DNA of 64,000 nt from Ptiloglossa arizonensis. Its lineage: Eukaryota > Arthropoda > Insecta > Hymenoptera > Colletidae. Positions 26,033 to 37,150 of this stretch are shown here, in pieces. Each line of letters opens with the position of its first letter. Within the stretch, counting starts at the first letter, position 1. The translations under genes were made by a program, and so were the position numbers. The stretch is from assembly GCF_051014685.1 (NCBI RefSeq), contig NC_135055.1, positions 23,147,501 to 23,211,500 on the forward strand, in the 5' to 3' direction. The notes beneath the pieces were generated by a model that worked only from the letters and a program-made list of their open reading frames with translations, searched no databases and was not told where the DNA came from.

Positions 26033-29000
26033 AGCGGAAAGGATCCTCGCGTCCGGCTCGGTGTTCCCGCTCGGTCTCGCTTCCGAGTCGGTAAAACGGT
26101 CGCGAGCCGGGACACCGCGATCCAGGCGGATTCGATCGTCCGTGGTCGGGGTAAATCGACGAGGATAATTGGGCTCGTCTCGTTAGCGAGCGTATACGGC
26201 ATCAATTAGGCGTGTCCGAGAAGAAAGGAGCGTGCTCGACGAGCAAATCGGGGACGATTCTCGCGTCGCCGAACGGGTCGACGCGTGGGCAGCCGCGGAG
26301 CCGAGGATTTGTAAGCGGCAGCCATTACGATCGCTGCGAAGGACTTTGGACCGAAGGAGTCGATCGATCGACCAACGGATCGCTTAATTGGCCGATCGAA
26401 CAAACGTCGAGTTTTCGTTCCCGATCGGTTAATCGCGTTTCTCCCGGATATTCTTAATCCGAGGACTCGGGGTACCAGAACGGCCGGTCCCTCGCCGCGA
26501 CGCGGCGCGGCGCGGCGCGGCGCGAGGCGACGCGACGCGACGCCGAGCGATGCGGCGCAGCCGGCGCCGCGCTCGAAACCGCAAGAAAAATCCCCCTGAA
26601 TTATCGGTGCGGTTCTCGGTGCATGCTGTTGCATCGATGGCGATAGAAGCGACCGGAGGACCGTGTTACCGTGCGCGCACAACGCCGCGCGTCCGCGCGG
26701 AGACCAGCGGAGGCGTAACATCGGTGTGGAGCCGTTCCCGGTGTTACCGCTGCCCGTGCATTATCAGAATGTAACGACGTCAGCGGTACACGCGACCAGC
26801 ACCGGACACCGCACGCACGACGACCATACCGCGGTCTCTTAATCATCCGATTTTTCCTGGCGAGCCTCCCTCGAACCCCGCGACCCGCGATCACCGACTA
26901 TCGCACCGGACACCACCACCGACCCCCTCTGGCCCGTTTTTACGATCGATGCGAAAACTCGAGGACGCGATCCAGCGAACCCGATCGAAATCCCGACCGT
27001 CTCCTATCGTAGAAATTCGGCCTATCCTCGATTCGGACGAACGAGAGAAATTCGAGCGCGCGACCGAACCCACCGTGCGCGGAGACGCCTCCAAAGTTAC
27101 GAGTCACCCGATCGTAATCGCGAAAACGCGCGAAAAGAATTATCTACGAATTAGTCACGAGCTGCCCCGATCGGAGGATAACCGTGAAGTTTCCGCGAAC
27201 GATTAAACGGCTCGAAATGGACGGACGAGTTTCGGTCGCACGGCGAAGAAAGCGTTCAGAGAGCGACGGATCGTTGCTCCGTTGGATTTCCGTCTTTTCC
27301 GAAACGTTGCGTTACTCGGACGGAAAGGAGCGCCGAAAAAGCGACCGACGAGGTCCTCTTTCGAACGAAATCGTTGGAATCTTGCGAAAGGAGAGGCAGC
27401 GAAACGAAACGACCGTGAAAAAATAGGGCAATTACGGACACTTAACTTTTGATCGGCTCGTATCGAAAATTGGTCGTAACGCGCAACGGTTCCGCGTAGA
27501 CGTTGCAGTTGCTCGTAGGTTTCTTTCTTGCGTTGCACGAGTCCTCCGTGGACGGCTGTTATTCCCGCGATCGTGTTCCGAACGAAACGAGAATCTTTGG
27601 AGATTTTTCCACAATTTGTCCCGTCGTACGCGTCTCCCAGTCGCGAGCGTCGGGTACTGCGCGATAGAAACCGAGCGCGAAGGGAACGTTGTCCAAAGTA
27701 GTTCGCAACGCGGCTGGAAGGAGCGCTCGGAGTTAACGGGTCAAAGTTTCCCCAACGCGACCAAAACCGAAAGCTCGATATCGCCGGATAGCTCGTTTAG
27801 CAAAAGTTACGTATTCGCGGCACAAGCGCGTGCCCGAGGAAGCCGTATTATTTTCGAGGGCGATCCGATACTTTGGCGAATACACGAGTCATTGCGTTGG
27901 ACGTTCGTTGCCGATAATAGACGACAACTGGAAATAAAATCCCGATCCGATCGATCGCGCGAAGCCTATCGATTCTCGGCACAACGAATACTATTCATCG
28001 AGGGCAAGCCAGCGCTTCGTTGAACACAGAAGTCGTTGGACGACGCTCGAAACGATCCAACGAGAAACCTATCGATCCCTGGGAACGATAGATATTACTC
28101 GAGTCCGAGTCGTCGTCGAGTAAAAAAATCGTTGCGCTCGTCGTCCGTAATGGACGCTAAATCCATCGGATCCGTGTTCTCCGTTCTCTTCGCGAAACGC
28201 GAAGATTCTAGGGATCCGCTCGATTTTTCGCGAAAACGTCGCTTTCGCTTTTCGTTCGAGCGGATCGCCTAGCTCGCGAGAATTCGATTCGGTCGGCGAT
28301 TCGACGAGTCGATCGAGAGTTTTCGGCACCGAGAAGCGGTTCGCGTTTCTTCGAACGAGCCCTTTCGCGAGATCGAAGTTACGAAAAAGGCATCGATAAG
28401 GAACCGGAGATGGCGTTCGTTCGGTATTTTCGCGAGATCGGGATTTCTCGGGGCCGAGAAACCGCGAGAAGCAGAGCCCGCACGAGCCCAGGCGACGGCT
28501 CGGGCAGCTCTGTTCCGCGACTGCGACTCGGATTATTCGGATCCCTGTCCCTACGGCTTTCTCTTTCCTCCCGTTTTCCCTTTCTCGTTCCGTCTCTGTT
28601 CCCTCTGCTCGGTATCCCTCGACCCTCTTTCTCCTTCGCCCTCTCTGTGTCGCGCTGAATCCGTTTCCGTTGCGAGTGGCACCGCGCGACGCGCCGCCGG
28701 CGATGTTATTGTCCTCCGTCGCGAGGCGTTCGCCCGAACGATCGATCCTCCTCGGACGCTATCCTCTCGAGGGATCTCGATCTCGCGAGCCGGTCGACTC
28801 CCGACGAGAAGGAGAGCTCCCTGGACGAGGACCGATCGAGAAACACCCCGGTCGCGCGAAGCGTCGCGAGATTACGAACCGGAGGACAATATTTTCCCCG
28901 GATAACGCCGGATCCCCTCGTTCCGTTTACCATTCCGTTTCGTCTGCCGTCTGACTCGTGGGTGGGGTAAGCTTGTACTACAGCCACTTCTCTCTGTCTG

Positions 29001-29520
29001 GTCGGTGGGGACGATTCATTCAGAGAAACTGCCGTGAAAGGGACACCTGTTGGCACGGAGGCCCGTTGACAATTCCAGAGTACCCAAGGGCACGTGCCTC
29101 CGCCCGAATCTCCTCTCGTTCCAGTGGACGGAGATCGCGACTCTGCTAACCGATCGCGAGTACCTCGAGGACCGAAGCCGAAGCTCGAAAATCGAAAGGC
29201 AAAACGCGCGAACCGGATACCGGGGAAGAAACGGTAGACCGAGGAAACCCCGGACAACGAGAAGAAGCCGACGCGCGATTAAAATATTTTTTGGTCGACC
29301 GGTAGCGCGGTAAGGAACGTAGCTGGCCGAAGATAAAGTGCTGCCCAGAGGCGACACCGGGCGTTATTAATACGCGCGAGGATCGTAGCTTCCGTTCGCG
29401 GGAACGGGAGCTACGTAACCGGCAACCGTAGCTCGCTCCGAACGCGATCGAACCTTCTTTCGGCATCCCTCTACCCTTTCTCGGTCTCGAGACCGGAGGA
29501 AAATTTTCGCTCGTGCTTAC

Positions 29521-30302
29521 CTGGCCGTGGTGCAATCCCTGTAGAGCACGTCAAAGTCCTTGCAGCTGAGCAGCTTGCACCGATTGACGCCCGGCTGAAT
29601 GGCCCCGAGTCCCCGTAGGATCCTAACCTGCTCGACGTTGCACACCAACGGCACTATATCGAGCCTCTTGAGCTTCGTGTAGACGGTGTGCAGTCCGCCG
29701 ACGAGGTGCTTGAGGAAGAGCTCGAAGGCCTGGGGCAGACAGAGCATCGTGTCCCCGGCGATGATGAACGCGGCCACCTTCTGGCCGCGATAGTCGACCA
29801 ACTTGCACTCGTTCGCGGTGGGATCGCTGGTGCTGATCGGTGGCGGGCTATTGTAGGATCTCGGGGGTAGAACCGCGTGATGCGCGGCCATCAGCTCGAG
29901 CGGCGAGCCATGGTGCCCGCTGAGCATCCCGCCGAGCTGTCCCAGCAGCCCCAGTCCCGGCGGCGGTAGCCCCGGCATACGTGGCACCATGCCTGGCGGT
30001 GCACCGGGTGCTCCTCCGGCGGAAAGGGGCGGTGGACTCAACGGAAGTCCTTGAGGCGGCGAACCTCTGGTCGGCGATCCCGGCGTGGGAACGCCGCGAT
30101 GTTGCTGTTGCGATTGTTGCTCGCGAATCTGGTCCCGCGGATGAGGCTGCTGATGCGACGGTGGCGGCTGATGCTGGGAACCGTGGAGCTGTTGCTGCTT
30201 GCTCTGCTGACCCGACGGGCTATGGGGATGCTTCGGACTGCCGGTTACGGGACTGGCACGACTGCTGTGATCGGAAGAGCTATCCATCGCTCCGTGGTCC
30301 AT
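29521..30302 (-). CDS. dac: Dachshund, first coding exon (Ski/Sno/Dac domain)
   Basis: Nuclear transcriptional co-regulator of the retinal-determination network, also used in leg and mushroom-body development. The exon encodes 260 residues plus two bases. Residues 1-164 are a disordered Ser/Pro/Gln/His-rich leader with poly-Q/H runs and a Pro/Gly-rich stretch. Residues 165-260 are the DachBox-N (Ski/Sno/Dac) domain; its core runs such as CLPQAFELFLKHLVGGLHT and NVEQVRILRGLGAIQPGVN are near-identical to the family as I know it. The exon ends CCACGGCCAG before GTAAGC, a canonical donor leaving phase 2. The C-terminal DachBox-C coiled coil must lie beyond the left edge. I chose the ATG at 30,302 because sequence further upstream, though open, is a pentanucleotide repeat. 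Family identity is very secure; the exact start is less so. Confidence 0.96.
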
Positions 30303-30381
30303 GGGGTGTCCGAAAGGCGCGCGTCTGTCCGTGAGTAGAACACGTCGCGTTCGACTTGCGGCGTTGCAGACCGATTCGAAC

Positions 30382-30540
30382 TCCGTTTCGTTTCGTCTCG
30401 TCTCGTCTCGTCCCGTTTCGTATAGTTTCGTCCCGTCCCGTCTCGTCGCGTCTCGTCTCGTCTCGTCTCGTCTCGTCTCGTCTCGTTTCGTCCCGTGTCG
30501 TCTCGTCTGGTCTGGTCTGGTCTCGTCTGGTCTGGTCTCG
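30382..30540. repeat. (TCGTC)n pentanucleotide repeat in dac leader
   Basis: About 160 bp of imperfect TCGTC/TCGTT/TGGTC units. On the minus strand it stays open in the dac frame and reads as a run of Asp-Glu-Thr-Arg-Arg pentapeptides. Confidence 0.9.
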
Positions 30541-30979
30541 GTTCGCGCGGGCCACGTGGACGCCACGAGTCAACGCGTACCAGACTCGCGATCCGATTCT
30601 CGCTCGGCTGCCGGAACCAGCCGACGAGGTGCCGCTGCGTCGCGTCGATCCAGGATATCGGCCTCCCGCGACCGTCACTGCACAACAACGAGACCAAAAC
30701 CGTCGCGCGTGTCTCACGGAGTACGTTGGACCGTGCACGCGCAGTAAACAACTTCACTGTGCACAACCACTCGAACGATCCTGTCCATGACAATCGGCCG
30801 GCGTCTCACGCGCGACCTCGCGTTCCTTCTCGACGGGAACAGCTCCTCCGTGCGTTCCGTGAGTTCCGTGCGTTCCGCGCGCTGGCCAGCTCTGCTCGAG
30901 GAGCAACCGAGCTGCTCCTCGCCCAACGGTCGACGCTCGGGACGCGAGTTCTCTCCGGCGACAACGTAGCTGTTGACTA

Positions 30980-31165
30980 GCTGACCGACTGGCTGGCTGT
31001 CCGGTTGTCCGACTGGCCGACTGGCTAGCTGCTGGCTGGCTGGCTAGCTGGCTAGCTGGCTGGCTAGCTACTCGATTCGCAGATTGGCCGACTGGCTGGT
31101 TGGCTGGCTGGTTGGCTGGCTGGCTGGCTAACTGGCTGACTGGCCGACTGGCTGGCTCTGCTCAC
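30980..31165. repeat. (CTGG)n/(CTAG) imperfect tetranucleotide repeat
   Basis: About 185 bp built mostly of CTGGCTGG units with CTAG and CCGA variants, upstream of dac. Confidence 0.85.
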
Positions 31166-31839
31166 TCGCGAAACTGGAGCACACCGAGCGACCAGGAGTG
31201 AACGCGACAAAGTTCGTCGACGACCGCGGCGACGAAAGCGCGAACCGGACCGACGACGCGTCGACGAGCGACGCGCGACGCACACGCACCGCGACGTAAG
31301 AATCACCGCGGGCGGACGAGAGGATGCTGTCGCGGTGACAGCGTACGCGACGACGGCAACGATCACAACGACGACAACGACGAAAGCGGCTGCGGCGGTA
31401 AACTCGCAGGAACGCGCGTCGCTCGTTCTCAAAGTGGCAAACGCTCTCTCGGTCGAGTCGGGAGTATTTCCCTACCCAGTCACAGATGTAATAAATAAAA
31501 ACATCGGTGGGAGCCCGAGGAACGGGGAGGATGGGCGTTCTGTGCGCGCAACCGAGTATCCGGTTGGCGGAGCCACCGGGGTGGCAGTTATCCCGATTGG
31601 ACGGCGAGCTCGCGTCGTAGACGCCTCCCGTGCCTTCCCCCGAACGGTGGAGGGACCGGCGAGCTCTTCCCCACCGCGCGGCAACCTCTGCCACCGACGA
31701 CGCCGACCGGGACGATTCCGGGGGCGACTAACACACGGAGACATCCAGACGCAGACGCGAGTCCCGACAAGACAGTACGATTCGAACCTACCGCCGATCT
31801 ACGCGCTACGAGTGGGGATTTCTTCTTTTTCCTCGCGAC

Positions 31840-31977
31840 CTCTCTCCCTCCAATTCCCCCCTCCGCCCCACGGCACCTCTCCGCCGCCGAGCCGACAACC
31901 CACCCCACACCACCCCACCCACTGCTACCTCCCTTCCTCCCTCCCTCCCTCCCACCCTCCCACCCTTCCTCCCTCCC

Positions 31978-32023
<46 letters not shown>

Positions 32024-32784
32024 CCTCCCTCCCTCCCTCCCTCCCTCCCTCCTTCCTTCCCTCTCACCCTCCCTCCAGCAGCCCTCCTCTGCACCGCGCC
32101 TCGACGCTCCTAAATTCTAACCACCCCTCCCCTCCCCTGCGCCGCCTCTCCTTGTCGCGTTTCGTCCCTTCCCTTCTCCTTCTCGTTGTTTCTCCTTTCT
32201 TCTCTACCCCTTTTTGCTTTCTTCTGCTCGACACCCCTCCTCCCGTTTCTTTTTCCGTTTCGTTCTCGAGTCTCTTTTACTTACCACCCTTCCTCCGTGC
32301 GGTCTCTCCCTCTCGGTTCCTCGTCCGGCGTCTTGGCAGCCGTTCCGTTCGGTTCCGTACGGTTCGGTTCGGTTCTGTTCTCTTCTCTTCTCTTCGGTTC
32401 CCCCTGGTCTCACCTTCTTCGCTCTTCTTTGCCCGTAGCGAGTCTATCTCGGTCGCGCGCGCACATTGCCTCTCCGTCTCTTCGTGCCGGAGTGCCAGCT
32501 TCCCCTGCCTCTTCGCAGCTCCCTCCCACTTCTTCCACCGGCTTCTCCTCCCACCTTGGCTTATGGCTCGCACGCTCTCTGGAACTCGCGCTCTCTCGCG
32601 CCGTATCGGCGACGGTTCTCTCGCCTCGTTTCCTCTTTCACGGCCGACCTATTCTCCGAGTCTCTCCTTCTCCCTCCCTCCCACCCGCCCTCCCTGCGTC
32701 CGTTCGTCCGTCCGTCCGTCCGTCCGTCCGTCCGTCCGTCCCGGCCTGCTTGCCTGCCTGCCTGCCTGCCTGCCTGCCTGCTTG

Positions 32785-32820
<36 letters not shown>

Positions 32821-32830
32821 CCCGGCTGTC
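31840..32830. repeat. About 1 kb polypyrimidine tract with CTGC and CTCC tetranucleotide blocks
   Basis: The plus strand is overwhelmingly C and T for about 1 kb. It contains clean blocks: CTGC units near 31,980-32,020, CTCC units near 32,020-32,062, GTCC units near 32,701-32,745 and CTGC units near 32,750-32,822. Open frames here on both strands are pure repeat artefacts. Confidence 0.9.
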
Positions 32831-35800
32831 TCTCGCCGTTTCTCCCTGTTCCTCTGTCCGTACGACGAAGAATGTCGCCGGCGTTCGAATCGATCGGTCG
32901 GTCTCGCGCGTGCGGGGGGTCCCCCCCTGTTCCCCGTCCCCCGGCCCCACCGTGCCGGTTCCCCGGCACCCTGCCCCTCCGCCCCGTGGAGCCTGACCCC
33001 CCTGCCGCCTTCTTCTTCGCCGTTCCCTCGCTGAATTCTCCTCTACCGTATTCGCCATCAGCGTTACACGAGCGCGGTTATTTCTTCCGTAGGTAACTCC
33101 GCTTCCTCGCGATCTCTCTCCGGTCTTCGGCCACCCTCTTTCGCCTCTGCCCGCAGTCCTCTTGGTTCGCCCCCTCGCGTCATGGCACCGCGTACGCGTC
33201 GCTACCACCGTTCCTCCGCCTCTCTTCTTCTTCACGGCGTCCTCGTCCTCGTCGCGCGGCATGCGCGATATACCATACTCGAGGCTCTCCGCGGCTCTCC
33301 GCGGCTCTCCGTGAGCTCCCGAGTACGAGTGTTTAATGACTTGGTGCCGTATCCGAAACGTCCGTATCCGCCGATGCCTTTTACGTTCGAACTTCACCGC
33401 GGTCTCGCGTTCTTCCGCGAAATTTTCGCCAATTTCGCCTTCTCCGTGCGAAACTGTGCGCGTCTCCTCTCTTCTTTTTCGCCGACGATAATTTCGACGC
33501 CGAGAGCGAAGGGAGGGCCTCCAGAGGAGAGAAGACCCCCGCTCTCCGATTAACTCGTCACGGCCGGCCGTTCGGAGGCTCTCGGGAGATAGGCGAGATG
33601 AAAAGGAAAAAAGAAGAAAAAATAAAAAAAAAAAGAAGACAGAGGCCATGGCGTCGTTCGGCCTTTTTCCAGCGGTCAACCCCCGATCGGTCCTCATCGG
33701 CCCGGTGACCCAGATCCACGAGGAAAGACCCTCCGCGTTCGTTACGGGTGCACGCGTGTATACGTGTATTGGGCTTCGCCGCGCGTCCTACTCCGCCGCC
33801 TCCGCCGCCTCCGCCGCCTCCACCGCCTCCACCGCCTTCGCCGCCGCCACCGTCGCCGCCACCGCCGCCGCAGCTGATCCCTTGACCTCGCGCAACCCCA
33901 AACGGAACGAGACCCCCTGGGCCTAACGTTCATTGACCAGCGTCGCTCGGCCGAGCGGGGGCCGATCGTCTTGTCGTTCCAGTTTCCCGACAAAAGCTTC
34001 TCTCGGCGGACGCCTTTACCCCCGACATCCCTCCGAGATCCGCGTCTCTTCTCACGGTTCGCGTCGAAACGTCGAGTTTCCCCGAAGAAAGAGGAGATAC
34101 CGGTGAATTTGTTCGGAGAGGTACGTTTTCGTTTTCGTTTTCAGCGACGAATAAAGTCGTCGTTCCGCGGCGGCGATAAAACGATCGATCGCGAGATCCA
34201 AGTCCCTACTCCGTACGAGGAAGGTCGAGGATCGGTAGGGGACCGATGTTTGCCGCGAACCAAACCACGTCCAATTAGTGGAATTAATACCGGTTGGCTT
34301 TGGGGGAGCTAATGCCTCTGTGTGCATACCTACGGGTATGCACGCCGATGACTGCACTTTCCTTCGTGCGTAACGAAGGACAATCCCGTCGGTCGGACCG
34401 GCTCGACGCATTCGCTCGTCCAAGCAACCGCCGCCTCCTCTTGTTTTGCGGTCACGAGAAAATATCTCGAACCCACGAGCTTACGACTTCGAGCGTGCTC
34501 CGGGTAACGGTGTCCGCGTCTTTCCGCCTGGCCACCGAACGATTTTCGTTCGCGGAGTTCTCGAGCCGTTGTTCGTTTCTACGGACGACGAACGGCGACG
34601 ATGCGATCGATTTTCATTTTCGATCCTCGCGGAGAATCGCGAGCGATCCAGGTGCGAGAATCACTCCCGGTATGCAACCGTTGCGTACAGAGGTACGCGA
34701 GCGTGCGCGTTCGAGTAGCGCAGAATTCAAAGATTCGGACGATCGGTCGGAGCCCGAGTCGAGCAGGTTGCCAAATTATCGATTGTTTTTCTTCCGTTCG
34801 CGTGGAATATCTCCGCGCGTCAGAGAACATCGAAGACCGAAGACGAGTCTCGTGGTCGTAGACCGGGATCCCGTGGATCCGTAAAGCGGCCGCATCGATC
34901 GCGAGTCGTCGGGCGTCGGACCTACCTACGGAAAACCGATTTCGAATCTCGATTCGTCGATGTATCAACTTTGCGAAAGATTAACGGAGAAACGAGCGTT
35001 CTTCCGTACTAGCGGCGATAAGCGTTTCGATCGCGGAAGATAAAATAATCCATAGATAAGGTTGGTCGAAAGTTCGGTGCGGCTCTCGGGCGCGGTTGTA
35101 CCGGGGAAGATGGAAAGTCGTCGACGAAAGTTTATTTGCGCGTTAGGTCGCGCGTCCTCGCCGCGTGTCCGACCGATATCCGGATCGGTATTTTTCGGTT
35201 GCCGAGCGACGGTGAGACACGGTGCCGTCTCCGCGACTCCGTCGTCCTGTACACGGGCGAAAGGACGCGAGCCTGAAGCGATTTTCGCGATCGTCGACGG
35301 GAATTTTCGAGCGACGCGCGTCGTTCGAGCGTTCACGGGAACGCGGCTCGCTGGCGTCGTTCCTGTTGCCGCTCATTGGCCACCCCGGTACGGGAGAATT
35401 GCGCGAGGCGCGAGCGGAAAACTGCCTATGCCCGGTTGTGCACGACCGTTACGTAACCCCTCGTCGTTGTTCGCGCGTCGTCGTTACAGGACTGTAACAG
35501 ACCGTACGGCAAAAAGGAGGGTACGCGTACCGGCGTCGAGCGATACCGAGACCGAGGGAGAAAAAGCGCCAATTTTTGCTCGGGCGTGTTCGATGCTTCG
35601 GGACCGGAGGCATCCCGCGGCAGCCAACCGGACAACGCGTCGGAAGGACTCCACTGCACCGGAAGCGTCGCTCTCCTTCGATGTCTCTTCTCCGAAGCGT
35701 TTACCCGGACGCACGACACGCCGATTTTTTCCCGTATTTTTTCCCTACACCCGTTCCTTCGTCCCCCGTACCGTTCGCGTAATCGTATCGACGTCGACTC

Positions 35801-36104
35801 GATCGACGTTCCGTCGTCTTCGCGTTTTCTCCTCGGGGCCCGAGCTCTCCCCCCGTTCGTCCCCTCGATATCGCAGGAAAGAGAGGAGCATCGATCGAAT
35901 TAACGTAATTACTCGTTCGTGCGAGATACATACGTGCCGCGACGCGGGGGCCCGGCAGAAACGGCGTCAAAGTCGATCTCGGTCGAAGTCACGAACGACG
36001 CGGGATTTTACGAAACGCTAATTGCGTGCGGTTTTCAATGCCTGCCGGGGTGGCCGGAGGACGGAGAAAAATCAAGAGGCGGAATAATGGATTCCGGAGC
36101 AACG

Positions 36105-36130
36105 GCGGCGGCAGTGGCGGCGGTGGCGGC

Positions 36131-36161
<31 letters not shown>

Positions 36162-36241
36162 TCAGTGGCGGCGGCGGCGGCGTCAGTGGCGGTGGCGGCG
36201 TCAGTGGCGGTGGCGGCGGCGGTGGTAGCGGCGGCGGTGGA
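36105..36241. repeat. GGC/GGT trinucleotide repeat
   Basis: About 137 bp of GGCGGC and GGTGGC units. It reads as poly-Gly, poly-Ala/Val or poly-Pro in different frames, with no sign of a real gene around it. Confidence 0.9.
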
Positions 36242-36299
36242 TGAAAAACGACGGTAATTTTTCTGGACACGTACATACGCCACCGTTCGGTTTTTCAGC

Positions 36300-36430
36300 G
36301 CGGCTTACGCGCAACTAATTACCCATATGCCACGTGTTATTATAAATAGCCAATCGTTACCGACACAGCCGCGTCCGCGATTCGCCCATAATGGCGTGTT
36401 ATCGGATAAATAAAACGGATAGCCACGGGA
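36300..36430. promoter_or_regulatory. AT-rich island with homeodomain and E-box words
   Basis: An island less GC-rich than its flanks. It contains CTAATTACC, CATATG, CACGTG, AGCCAAT and a TTATTATAAA stretch within 60 bp. The grouping suggests an enhancer or promoter upstream of dac, but this is inference from word content and composition only. Confidence 0.25.
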
Positions 36431-36488
36431 GGGTGCGCTCCGATTATGCATCGACGCCTCCCGTGAGCGTATGTACAACCTACTCTCG

Positions 36489-36549
36489 TTCTCCCTCTCC
36501 CTCTCCCTCTCCCTCTCCCTCTCCCTCTCCCTCTCTCTCTCTCTCTCTT
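36489..36549. repeat. (CTCTCC)n and (CT)n repeat
   Basis: Hexanucleotide CTCTCC units followed by a pure CT run. Confidence 0.9.
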
Positions 36550-37019
36550 CGTCTCTTTGCCCACCCGTACTGTATTTTCCCAACGAACGACCAGCTTTTA
36601 TTTCTCGTCGACTTTAATCCACGCGCACGGTGACGACAACGCCGGATCATTTTTACTCGGGCGCGAGGGGCGAGGGGCGAGGCGCGAGGCGCGAGGCGCT
36701 CGTTTCTTCTCCCTTCGAGTCTTCTCGAGCGAAACTTCTCGAAGCGAAATCACCCCGGGTGCGTTTCTTTCCGCGCGAGATCGGCAACTCGGTTCGGTCC
36801 GGGACGACTCTCGTCCACCGCGATATACGAGCTAAACGCGTTAGTAAAGCTCGTTTAAATACGATACAATGGCGAAGCCGAGGTCCCCCGGTCGGAATAG
36901 TGGTGTCCGTATACGGCGAATCGTCCCGGCCGTGGACGAATCGCCTCGACGAAAAAGCCACCGCGCGATACGCCGCTGGTCGCGGCTCCTCTCCGCGCGT
37001 CAATACTTTTCCACGGTGA

Positions 37020-37150
37020 ACGCGACGCAAGACAATCACGTTGACACCCGGGTGATGGATGTCCTGCCTGCTCGAAATACCCCCCTCGGTTTTCCCGCCA
37101 ATAAAGCCCATTGTAAATGCGAACTATTCGAAATATTAGAGCGGCACGGC
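37020..37150. promoter_or_regulatory. AT-rich island, candidate regulatory element
   Basis: Locally complex, non-repetitive sequence with CAATCACG, CCCGCCAATAAA and TTGTAAATG words inside GC-rich repeats. Candidate conserved non-coding element upstream of dac; no direct proof. Confidence 0.2.

Larger units (their letters stand above)
1..29520 (-). other. dac: Long first intron of dachshund (partial)
   Basis: This stretch lies downstream of the dac exon donor on the minus strand, and no further dac exon was found in it: the expected proline/arginine-rich segment that follows the Ski/Sno/Dac domain is absent from the six-frame translations. It is GC- and CpG-rich, with many microsatellites and short AT-rich islands. 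Numerous overlapping open frames of 60-420 codons occur on both strands. They are arginine/serine-rich, lack recognisable domains and run through simple repeats, so I treat them as chance. That it is intron is inferred from the canonical donor at 29,515-29,520. Nested genes or non-coding RNAs cannot be excluded. Confidence 0.7.
30303..31500 (-). promoter_or_regulatory. dac: dac 5' leader and probable promoter region
   Basis: Sequence immediately upstream of the dac start codon. It contains the (TCGTC)n tract, a tract of CTGG-type tetranucleotides, and GC-rich unique DNA. No TATA box at a convincing spacing was seen. The placement as leader/promoter rests only on position, and the transcription start is unknown; upstream non-coding exons are possible. 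Confidence 0.4.

Noticed and set aside
1..29514. Search for dac exon 2
   Set aside because: No frame encodes the expected Pro/Arg-rich segment after the Ski/Sno/Dac domain, so the next exon is taken to lie outside the window.
32152..33697. Long frames of 280-380 codons on both strands
   Set aside because: They are translations of the polypyrimidine and CTGC/CTCC/GTCC repeats.
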